NCBI GenBank assembly: GCA_020851455.1
Contig: JADZCT010000007.1
Location: forward strand, 1 to 64,000
DNA from: Gemmatimonadaceae bacterium
Lineage (GTDB): Bacteria > Gemmatimonadota > Gemmatimonadetes > Gemmatimonadales > Gemmatimonadaceae
DNA length: 64,000 nt
Direction: 5' to 3'
Below the pieces are notes generated by a model. The model worked only from the letters and a program-made list of their open reading frames with translations. It was not told where the DNA came from and made no database searches. This document shows, in pieces, positions 16,769 to 24,575 of the stretch. Position 1 is the stretch's first letter. Each line of letters starts with the position of its first letter. The position numbers and the translations under genes were made by a program.

Positions 16769-18265
16769 CTACTCCGCGGGCACCGTCCGGCCGCTCGCCC
16801 ACGCGCGCAGGTCCGCCAGGCGGCGCGCGGCAAGCTGCGACAGCGGTCGCGTCCCCTGCGCTGCGGCAAGGAGGTCTTCCGTGACGAGCGGCCGGTTGTC
16901 GGCAAACGCCGAGTAAAGCCCCGTGTTGATGCTCTCCTCGATCTCCGCGCCACTGAACCCGTCGGTGGCCGCGACGAGCCGGGCGAGGTCGAAGACCGCG
17001 GGATCCTGCTTCCGCTTCGCGAGGTGAATACGAAACACGCTTTCCCTCGAACTGGCGCCGGGCAGGTCAATGAAGAATATCTCGTCGAAGCGGCCCTTGC
17101 GCACGAACTCCGGCGGAAGCTTCGTGATGTCGTTCGATGTCGCAACGACGAACACGTCGGCTTTCCGCTCCTGTAGCCACGAGAGGAAGCTGCCGAAGAT
17201 GCGGTTCGACACGCCGCCGTCAGAGTCGCCGCTCACGGCTGCAAACACCTTCTCCATCTCGTCAATCCACAGTACGATGGGCGCCATCCGCTCGGCGGTC
17301 TGCATAGCGCGCTTGAAGTTTTTCTCCGAGTCGCCGATGTACTTGTCGTAGAGGTTGCTGGGGTCGAGGCGCAGCAGCGGCAGTTCCCACTCGCGTGCCA
17401 CGGCCCGTGCCGACAGACTCTTCCCGCAACCCGGGACGCCAAGGAGCAGCACCCCCTTCGGGAACGAGAGCCCGAACTGCTCGGCCCGGCGCGGGTCCAT
17501 CACCACCGGGCGCCGCTTCGCCAGCCAGGCCTTGAGTCCCGACAGGCCTGCCACCTGATTCAGCCCTTCCTCCGCCGGGCGGTACTCGAGGAGTGCATCC
17601 TGCTCCACGACCTGCCGCTTTGCCTCCATCACGGCGCGTACGTCCGATTCCCCGAGCACGCCGTCATCAACGATGAGTCTGGTGATGACCTTCTCCGCCT
17701 CGAGCAGGGAGAGGCCAATGAGGTTATTCACGAAGCGCACGCGGTCGGCTTGAGTCAGGTCAACGCGCACCGGCATCTTCGCCGAGTATTCGCGGATCAG
17801 GCGCTCGAGAAGTCGGCGATAGTCGTCGAAGGAAGGCGGCGCGAGGTCGAGCACCGTGGCGTGCGGGCGAAGAGCGTCCGGCAGTCGCACGTCCTGCCCG
17901 ATAACGATGACGCCGCCCTTCCGCATCCCGAAGTACTCGACGCCCTCGAGGAGCGAACTGATGACGCCGGGGTCGTCGAAGTGGGCCGCGAGGTCACGGA
18001 ACACGAAGAGGCCCGCTCCCTGGTCCCTGACGAACGCAAGCGCCTTCGCCGGCTCGGCGGTGTTGTCAACCAGCGGGTCCGTGAAGTGCGAGCCGCGCAA
18101 CGTGCCGCGCGACCGGCTCCAGCAGAACAGGTTCAAGCCGAGTTCCGCCGAGATCCGCTCGATGCCCGCGATGGCGCGGTCGTACTCGCGCGTGTCGAGC
18201 ACCACCAGCGCGTAACGCGCGCGGATGAGCAGCGACAGTTCGCCGAACGTATCGTTGGCTGCCAT
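16769..18265 (-). CDS. Ycf46-like AAA+ ATPase
   Basis: A 498-residue ATPase. The first half (LLIRARYALVVLDTREYDRA ... LDLAPPSFDDYRRLLERL) is the N-terminal domain typical of Ycf46-type proteins of cyanobacteria and plastids; the second half is a classic AAA module with GVPGCGKS (Walker A), VLWIDEMEK (Walker B), a sensor asparagine in VVATSND, and RKGRFDEIFF..LP, which contains the arginine fingers. There is no peptidase domain, so it is not FtsH. Ycf46 homologues are linked to photosynthetic carbon use in cyanobacteria, but the role in heterotrophs is unknown. The two membrane-protein genes following on the same strand suggest a membrane-associated task; this is inference from position. Confidence 0.85.
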   Translation of the reverse strand: MAANDTFGELSLLIRARYALVVLDTREYDRAIAGIERISAELGLNLFCWSRSRGTLRGSHFTDPLVDNTAEPAKALAFVRDQGAGLFVFRDLAAHFDDPGVISSLLEGVEYFGMRKGGVIVIGQDVRLPDALRPHATVLDLAPPSFDDYRRLLERLIREYSAKMPVRVDLTQADRVRFVNNLIGLSLLEAEKVITRLIVDDGVLGESDVRAVMEAKRQVVEQDALLEYRPAEEGLNQVAGLSGLKAWLAKRRPVVMDPRRAEQFGLSFPKGVLLLGVPGCGKSLSARAVAREWELPLLRLDPSNLYDKYIGDSEKNFKRAMQTAERMAPIVLWIDEMEKVFAAVSGDSDGGVSNRIFGSFLSWLQERKADVFVVATSNDITKLPPEFVRKGRFDEIFFIDLPGASSRESVFRIHLAKRKQDPAVFDLARLVAATDGFSGAEIEESINTGLYSAFADNRPLVTEDLLAAAQGTRPLSQLAARRLADLRAWASGRTVPAE

Positions 18266-18301
18266 TGTGCCTGGTCTCCGCGGTGGTGGCTACTGATCAA
18301 A

Positions 18302-18342
18302 GATGGGCCAGGCACCTGACGCCGCGTGCCTGGCCCATCCTT
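18302..18342 (-). terminator. Rho-independent terminator of the BNR gene
   Basis: A perfect 14-base inverted repeat (GATGGGCCAGGCAC and its complement) with a ten-base loop. Read on the minus strand it comes about 20 bases after the BNR stop codon and is followed by TTT. It separates that gene from the AAA+ ATPase gene downstream on the same strand. Confidence 0.75.
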
Positions 18343-18361
18343 GTGGTGCAGTCGCTACTGC

Positions 18362-21310
18362 TTACTTCTGGCGAAATCCGACGCTCGTTTCCCAGCCCTC
18401 GAGCTTTACTACGCGGAGCACTGCCGTCTGCTTTACGCCGCCTGCGTCCAGAACCACGCGGTAGTCTCCCGTTGGCGCGATCTGTGGCTGGGCGAACCCT
18501 CGCCCGCCGCCTCCGGCTCCGCCGCGGCCACCACGCCCGCCGCGTCCGCCGCCCTGTTCAGCCGCTTCGAGGGCGCGCTTGACTGCGGTTGGGCTTCCCG
18601 TCGTGTCCGGTGCGCCCATCGCTTCCGCGGGGCGCGGATTGAACCCGCGTGGGAAGCCCGCCACCTGCGTCGTATCGCTGAATCCGCCGCGCCCGCCGCG
18701 GCCGCCGAACCCTCCGCCAAAACCGCCGCGTCCCCCGCCGAACTGCGCGGCCTGGGCCATCTGCTCAGGCGTCGAGACCTGGTAGTTCCACGTCGCGTAG
18801 CGCAGCCCGGGCGTCGAGTCGCCGTTGATGCGCGCGATCGTATCGCCCCTGGCGTCCACGATCATGATCTTCACGCCGCCGGGCACCTTGCCGCCCAGCT
18901 TGTACGCGATCTCGGCGCCCTGCGGTCCGCCGCTCGTGCGCCACTGCCGCTGGCTACGTGGCTCGCTCGGCGGCAGCGTGATTGGTGCGATGTAGCTGGT
19001 GGTCGGCGCGAAGAGGTAGACACCCTGCGCAACCACCGCAGGCGTCATCTGCTGCAGTGGAGCCACATCGAGGATCCAGATAGCACGGCCGTGCGTACCG
19101 GCGATCAGCTCGTGGTCGCGCGGATGCACCTGCAGGTCGTACACCGGCACTGCCGGCATGTTGTTCGAGATCCGGAACCAGCTTCCGCCCTTGTTGAGCG
19201 AGGCGTAAACACCCGTCTCCGTGCCCACGTAGAGGAGGTTCGGGTTCACTGGATCCTCGCGAACCACGTACACCGTGCCTGGGCGATCCGTGGGGAGGTT
19301 CGACGAAATCGAGCGGAATGTCTTGCCGAAGTCGTTCGATACGAACACGTATGGTTTGAAGTCGTTCTCGCGATGGTTGTCGCGCGCCACGTACACGGTG
19401 GCTGAGTCGTGGTGCGATGCGTCAATCTTCGAGACGTAGGCCATCGGCGGTACGCCGGAGAAGTGGTCGCTGAGGTCTTCCCACGCAGCGCCGTCGTTCC
19501 GGGTGAGCCAGACCTTTCCGTCGTCCGTGCCCACGTAGAGCAGTCCCGCGCGGATCGTGCTCTCGTTGATGTTCACGATCGTCGAGTTCTCCTCGGCGCC
19601 CGTGGCGTCTCGCGTGATGCCGCCGCTGGCGTCGGCCGCGGGGTTGCCCTGTGCGTCGAACCCGCTCGACACGCGCAGCCACGTCGGGTCGGCGCGCGTG
19701 AGGTCGCCGGAGATGGCGCGCGGGTTGTCGCCGTGCTCGACCGACTTGAAGAGCTTGTCGGCGCCGGAGTAGAACACGTTATGGTCGTGTACCGAGACGA
19801 TGAACGGCGTGTTCCAGTTCCACCGCGCTGCTGCGTTCGGGTCGGTGCCGATTCCGCCCGGGGTGGCCGCGGTGCGGGCCTTCACGTTCGCCGTCAGACC
19901 CGTCGCGAGGTCGCGGCGCTGCATATTGCCGCCCTGCGACTCGTAGTACACGATGTTCGGCTCGACCGGGTCCTGCGCGGTCTGCAGGCCGTCGGCCGCC
20001 ATCAGCGCAAACCAGTCGGTCATCTGGAGCTGACCATTGCGCCTGCGCGAGATTCCGCAGCTCGACCCGTTGTCCTGCAGCCCGCCGCACACGCGGTACG
20101 GCACCTGATAGTCGTAGCTGATGCCGTAGAACTGGCCCATCGGCATGTTGTTCATCGAGTCGTACGTGCCGCCCCGGTCCCACGTCTGGAACACGCCGGC
20201 ATCTCCGCCGATGATGAAGTGGCTGGGATCCGTCGGGTCAATCCAGATGCCGTGGTAGTCCTCGTGGTTCCCGACCATTGAGAGCGTCCACGAGTAGCCA
20301 CCGTCGTCGCTGAACGCGAAGTCCACCGCGCCGCGGTAGATGCGGTTCGGGTTCTTCGGGTCAACGCGTATCTGCGAGAAGTAGAACGGCCGGTTGTTGA
20401 TCGTGCTCATCCACTTCCATGTCCGGCCGCCGTCGGCGGAGCGATAGAGCCCGGAGAGCAGTTGCTGCGGCTTGGCGCCGCGCACCGAGTCGGCCTCCAC
20501 CATTACGTACACGATGTTCGGGTTGCTCGGCGCGAACTGGATGTTCATCCGGCCCTTCGTGGTAGCGGGGAATCCGCCGCCCTTCACTTCCGTCCACGTC
20601 TTGCCGGCGTCGGTCGTCTTCCAGAGCGCCGAGCCCGGGCCGCCCGAGGCGAGGAACGCGGGCTTGCGCTGCACTTCGTAGCTCGCTGCGAAGAGGACGT
20701 CGGGGTTGGCCGGGCTCATCGCCACGTCCGTGAATCCGGCGCGGTTCGATACGAACTTCGACATCTGCCACGTCTTGCCACCGTTGACGGACTTGTAGAG
20801 CCCGCGGTCGGGGCTGTCGGCCCACACCGCGCCCAGCGCCGCCACGTAAACGGTGTTCGGGTCCTTCGGGTGAACTACGATGCGGCCGATGTGCTGCGTC
20901 TTCTCGAGGCCGAGCGATGTCCAGGAGACGCCGCCGTCGCCAGAGCGGTACACGCCCCAGCCCGGCGCCACGGAGTTGCGCGAGTTGCCCTCGCCGGTGC
21001 CCACGTAAACCACGTTGGGATTGCTCGGCGCGATGGCGATATCGCCGATCGAGGCGATGGGCTGCGTGTCCCACACCGAGAAGAACGTCGTTCCGGCGTT
21101 CACGGTCTTCCAGACACCGCCGCCGGCGCCGGCCACGTAGAACGTGCGCGTGCCCGGCACGCCCTCGACGTCGGTGATGCGGCCAGCCATGTTCACCGGG
21201 CCGATTGACCGCCATTGCAGGCCGGACAGGGTGATGGAATCGGGTGCCTGCGCGCCGATACCCAGGAGCGGAAGCGCGGCAGCAAGGGCGAAGAGGTATG
21301 ATGTTCGCAT
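18362..21310 (-). CDS. Secreted BNR/sortilin-like beta-propeller protein
   Basis: A 982-residue exported protein with a short signal peptide (MRTSYLFALAAALPLLG). The body consists of repeated BNR/Asp-box units of the form S.DGG.TW (for example RSGDGGVSW, KSVNGGKTW, RSADGGRTW) joined by I.V.P.NPN.VYVGT stretches, as in the VPS10/sortilin-type ten-bladed propellers. Towards the C-terminus are two Gly/Arg/Phe-rich low-complexity stretches and a last beta domain (DYRVVLDAGGVKQTAVLRVVKLEG). There are no sialidase catalytic residues that I can identify, so glycosidase activity should not be assumed. It is a paralogue of the plus-strand BNR protein at 29.5-32.8 kb, and follows the S9 peptidase gene. 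Confidence 0.85.
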   Translation of the reverse strand: MRTSYLFALAAALPLLGIGAQAPDSITLSGLQWRSIGPVNMAGRITDVEGVPGTRTFYVAGAGGGVWKTVNAGTTFFSVWDTQPIASIGDIAIAPSNPNVVYVGTGEGNSRNSVAPGWGVYRSGDGGVSWTSLGLEKTQHIGRIVVHPKDPNTVYVAALGAVWADSPDRGLYKSVNGGKTWQMSKFVSNRAGFTDVAMSPANPDVLFAASYEVQRKPAFLASGGPGSALWKTTDAGKTWTEVKGGGFPATTKGRMNIQFAPSNPNIVYVMVEADSVRGAKPQQLLSGLYRSADGGRTWKWMSTINNRPFYFSQIRVDPKNPNRIYRGAVDFAFSDDGGYSWTLSMVGNHEDYHGIWIDPTDPSHFIIGGDAGVFQTWDRGGTYDSMNNMPMGQFYGISYDYQVPYRVCGGLQDNGSSCGISRRRNGQLQMTDWFALMAADGLQTAQDPVEPNIVYYESQGGNMQRRDLATGLTANVKARTAATPGGIGTDPNAAARWNWNTPFIVSVHDHNVFYSGADKLFKSVEHGDNPRAISGDLTRADPTWLRVSSGFDAQGNPAADASGGITRDATGAEENSTIVNINESTIRAGLLYVGTDDGKVWLTRNDGAAWEDLSDHFSGVPPMAYVSKIDASHHDSATVYVARDNHRENDFKPYVFVSNDFGKTFRSISSNLPTDRPGTVYVVREDPVNPNLLYVGTETGVYASLNKGGSWFRISNNMPAVPVYDLQVHPRDHELIAGTHGRAIWILDVAPLQQMTPAVVAQGVYLFAPTTSYIAPITLPPSEPRSQRQWRTSGGPQGAEIAYKLGGKVPGGVKIMIVDARGDTIARINGDSTPGLRYATWNYQVSTPEQMAQAAQFGGGRGGFGGGFGGRGGRGGFSDTTQVAGFPRGFNPRPAEAMGAPDTTGSPTAVKRALEAAEQGGGRGGRGGRGGAGGGGRGFAQPQIAPTGDYRVVLDAGGVKQTAVLRVVKLEGWETSVGFRQK

Positions 21311-21386
21311 CGTACGTCTGGTGAAGGTTTGTCCTGACGTTAGCACACGGTGTACCGTCGCGCGACCGGCGTCATAGAGTGTCCCG

Positions 21387-21418
21387 CGCGAGGGCCGCCG
21401 CCGGAAGCGGCCCTCGCG
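21387..21418 (-). terminator. Strong hairpin after the S9 peptidase gene
   Basis: A perfect twelve-base inverted repeat (CGCGAGGGCCGC / GCGGCCCTCGCG) with an eight-base loop begins seven bases after the stop of the peptidase gene. No T-run follows, so it may act as a terminator or only as a 3'-end stabiliser. Confidence 0.45.
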
Positions 21419-21424
21419 GCGCGA

Positions 21425-24418
21425 TCACGGCCTGATTGTCGGAGCCAATTGGTCTCTCCCCTTGTCTATCGCCTTGATTCCGTCTTTCATCCACTCCGGC
21501 ATCGGCTGGCCTTTCAGTTTCACGTCGAAGAACGTCTGCATCCGCATGGCCCAGTCCTTCTGGTTCGCGCGGCCCTGGATGCCGTGGAGCTCGTCGTTGT
21601 AGTTGAAGAAGTACGCTTCCTTGCCAAGCCGCCGCATGCCGATGTAGAGCTCGATACCCTGGTACCACGGTACGGCGTCGTCGTGGTCGTTGTGCAGGAT
21701 GAGGAGCGGCGTGTGCACGCGGTCGAGCGCGAAGAGGGGCGAGTTCTCGAGATAGAGCGGCAGTCCGTCCCAGATGGTCTTGCCGATGCGGCTCTGCGTG
21801 GCTTCGTACTGGAACGCGCGGTTCATCCCGGAGCCCCACCTGATGCCGCCGTACGCGCTGATCATATCGGCCACCGGCGCGCCGGCCTCCGCCGCCGAGA
21901 ACATGTTGGTCTGCGTAATCAGGTACGCCGTCTGGTAGCCGCCCCATGAGTGCCCCTGGAGCCCAAGGCGCGCCGGATCCACGAAGCCGCCCTCGAGCAC
22001 CTTCTGCACGCCGGGAACGATGGACTTGAGCGCGCTCTGCCCTGGGTGCCCCATCTCGTAGTAGATGTCCGGCTCGAACATCACGTACCCATTGGAGACG
22101 TAGTGCGTGATGTTCACGCTCGTCCCGCCGTTCGGCGCAATGTAGTTGTACAACCCGTCCGAAAGGTCCTCGTAGAAGTACGTGATCATCGGGTACTTCT
22201 TCGACGGATCGAAGCCCTCCGGCTTGAACAGGATCCCCTGCCGCGGGATTCCGTCGAGGCTCGTCCACTCGACAAGTTCCGCAGTGCCCCAGGTGTACTC
22301 CTTCTGGAACGCGTTGATGTCGGTGATCCTGGTGGCGGCCTTCTCGACGGACGGACCTACCCAGAGGTTCGGCGGTTCCTGGAAGGTCGTTCGCGTGACC
22401 ATGTACACGTCGGCCTTGTCGGCTTTCGACGGGTTGCCATAGCGCACCTTGTCCATCGCTACCTTCTCGGGTGCGCGCCGCGAGTCGAGCTGCGTGCGGT
22501 AGAATCCGCTTTCCTTGGTGTCTTCGTTGAACGCCGAGAGCCAGGTGAGCCTGGACGTGTTGAGGAAGCGCTCATCGGCGCTGCGGTCGAGGCTCAGCGC
22601 GCGCAGCGTGACATGCTCGCGCTGCCCGAGCGAGTCGGTGAGGATCACCGGCGCTTTCACGCCCGACGGGTCGAACGCCCAGATGTCGTAGCGGCCGTTC
22701 ACCAGCACCGACTGGTCGTCCTTCGTCCAGCCGGCGATTCCCCAGCCCGGGGGCTCGTCGGGCGTGCTCCACGTTTCCTGCTCGAAGTGCACGCTGGGCA
22801 GCGTCGCGTTCAGGTCAACGATCTTGCCGGTCGCAATGCTGTACGTGTACCAGTGTGCCTTGTCGAACCATGCGATGTACCTGCCGCCTGTCGAGAGCTG
22901 CGCGGGGCCCTTCACCTTGGATGCGAGCAACTTCCGCGCGCCGGACGCAGGATCCACGTAGTACACGTCGGTGCCGCCTGCTCCCCACGTTCCTTCCTTC
23001 TCGTAGGGCACGCCCGTCGAGAACAGCCCGGCCCTGGCGTCGTCCGAGAGCGCGACCGTGGGGAACGAGTCGCTGGTGAGCCGGACGAACTTGCGCGTCG
23101 CGATGTTGACGAGCCCCTGGTAGGTGGGGTTCGCATCCTGGTTCACGCTCAGCAGTTGCTGCGGCTGTATGAGCGGATCCTCCCAGTGCCAGAGGTCGAA
23201 CTTTGCCTTGCCGACGAGCGAGTCGTCGGGTACCAGTGTCACCTTGGGCGGCGCGATACCCACCAGCACCGCATTGCCGGCGCGAGTGAAGCTCGCGCTC
23301 GGCGAGTCGGGAAAGCGGTACGTTGGCGGCAGCGCCGTGGTTGCGAGCAGCGGCTGAGCGTTCGCTGCCTTCACCGTACCGTAGTAGAACACCGAAGGCG
23401 CATCTGGCTTGCCGAAGGCGTCGCGGTCGGACGCGAACACGTACTGCTGCTGCGCCTGGTCGAATGTGAACGCGCGGTAGTTGCCCGGCCCGCTCATCAC
23501 GCTGCGTGTTGCGCCGGTTGCAAGGTCGCGGAGATAGACGCCGTCCTTCGTGGAGTCGCGCGAGGTGACCGCGTACGCGAGTATCTTCGCGCTGTCGTCG
23601 AAGGTGTAGAAGGAGACATCGCCGAGCGTCACTTCCGCGCCGCTGGACAGGTCGCGCAGGACGACATCGGTGCCGTAAGTGCGGCGCGTGACGTTCTGAG
23701 CCGTGCCGCCGCGCCCGCTGGTCGCCGCGGCGGCGCCGGCGCTGCCCCGGCCACCGCGCCCTCCGTTGGCGGAATCGGCCGAAGCCGTGTCCGCTTTCTG
23801 GTACGCGAGCCACCGTCCGTTGGCGTCCGGTACGCGGAACCCGCGCGCGCCCTTCACCGTCTCGATGTTGCCGTCCGCGAGCCGTATGACGTGCAGCGAC
23901 TGCGCCACGCGATTGAGTTGCGTGGATACACTTGCCGTTCCCCGCCCGCCTGTGCCGCTGCGGCCCGCACCACGCTGGGCGGCTTCGGCGCTGTCAACCT
24001 GCGCTCGCGGCGCGCTGGATACCGTCACGAACGCGAACTTGCCGTCGGCGCTGAATGGGCCCGTGCCCGATGGCCCGCCGCGCCCGCCGCGCCCCCCAGC
24101 GCCGGGCGGCGGGCCTCCGGCGGATCCGCCACGCCCGCGCAGCGCACCGGGTGTGTTGTTATCGCGGTTGGTGTACCCGAGGTTCACCCGGAATTCGGTC
24201 TGCGCGCCGGTCGCGCGAACCACGAAGGTGCCGTCGCCAACGCGCGGATTAAGCGTGTAGGCTGCCCACTTGCCGTCGGGCGAGAGCGTCGGGCTGGCGA
24301 TGCCTTCCCAACGATCCCAGTCTGCCTGGGCGAGCGGCCGCTTGGCCTGCGCCGACGCGGTCGAGGCGGCGCCTGCAACGCAGGCGGCTGCGAGCAATGC
24401 AGTGCGAATACTGGACAT
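21425..24418 (-). CDS. Secreted S9 family (prolyl oligopeptidase-like) serine peptidase
   Basis: A 997-residue exported peptidase. A signal peptide (ending ASTASAQ) is followed by a WD40/TolB-like propeller of about 600 residues, interrupted near residues 95-120 and 225-245 by Gly/Arg-rich low-complexity stretches. The C-terminal alpha/beta-hydrolase domain has the nucleophile in GHSWGGY (Ser824), the acid in HNDHDDAVPW and the histidine in DELHGI, so the triad is complete. The family cleaves peptides in the periplasm or outside the cell, usually dipeptidyl- or acyl-aminoacyl-peptidase type; specificity is unknown. It lies just upstream of the BNR gene on the same strand, with a hairpin between them. 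Confidence 0.9.
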   Translation of the reverse strand: MSSIRTALLAAACVAGAASTASAQAKRPLAQADWDRWEGIASPTLSPDGKWAAYTLNPRVGDGTFVVRATGAQTEFRVNLGYTNRDNNTPGALRGRGGSAGGPPPGAGGRGGRGGPSGTGPFSADGKFAFVTVSSAPRAQVDSAEAAQRGAGRSGTGGRGTASVSTQLNRVAQSLHVIRLADGNIETVKGARGFRVPDANGRWLAYQKADTASADSANGGRGGRGSAGAAAATSGRGGTAQNVTRRTYGTDVVLRDLSSGAEVTLGDVSFYTFDDSAKILAYAVTSRDSTKDGVYLRDLATGATRSVMSGPGNYRAFTFDQAQQQYVFASDRDAFGKPDAPSVFYYGTVKAANAQPLLATTALPPTYRFPDSPSASFTRAGNAVLVGIAPPKVTLVPDDSLVGKAKFDLWHWEDPLIQPQQLLSVNQDANPTYQGLVNIATRKFVRLTSDSFPTVALSDDARAGLFSTGVPYEKEGTWGAGGTDVYYVDPASGARKLLASKVKGPAQLSTGGRYIAWFDKAHWYTYSIATGKIVDLNATLPSVHFEQETWSTPDEPPGWGIAGWTKDDQSVLVNGRYDIWAFDPSGVKAPVILTDSLGQREHVTLRALSLDRSADERFLNTSRLTWLSAFNEDTKESGFYRTQLDSRRAPEKVAMDKVRYGNPSKADKADVYMVTRTTFQEPPNLWVGPSVEKAATRITDINAFQKEYTWGTAELVEWTSLDGIPRQGILFKPEGFDPSKKYPMITYFYEDLSDGLYNYIAPNGGTSVNITHYVSNGYVMFEPDIYYEMGHPGQSALKSIVPGVQKVLEGGFVDPARLGLQGHSWGGYQTAYLITQTNMFSAAEAGAPVADMISAYGGIRWGSGMNRAFQYEATQSRIGKTIWDGLPLYLENSPLFALDRVHTPLLILHNDHDDAVPWYQGIELYIGMRRLGKEAYFFNYNDELHGIQGRANQKDWAMRMQTFFDVKLKGQPMPEWMKDGIKAIDKGRDQLAPTIRP

Positions 24419-24575
24419 GGAGTGGTGATGGACGGATGGGGGGGTCGCTTGCTCCTCATATAGTACGATGCGGCACGGCTACCCGCTGCAGCAGGCGGCA
24501 GGGGCGCGCTCCGTGCGGCAGCGCGGCGCGTGTCCTAGTTTTTGCACAGCCCATACGCGGTGTTTCGCTGGCCGC

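Noticed and set aside
16769-18265. FtsH protease as identity of the AAA+ protein
   Set aside because: No HExxH peptidase motif and no N-terminal membrane helices; the N-terminal half fits Ycf46-type proteins.
21950-24463. 837-residue open frame on the plus strand opposite the S9 peptidase
   Set aside because: No recognisable domain and low-complexity composition; the minus strand has a full peptidase with an intact triad.
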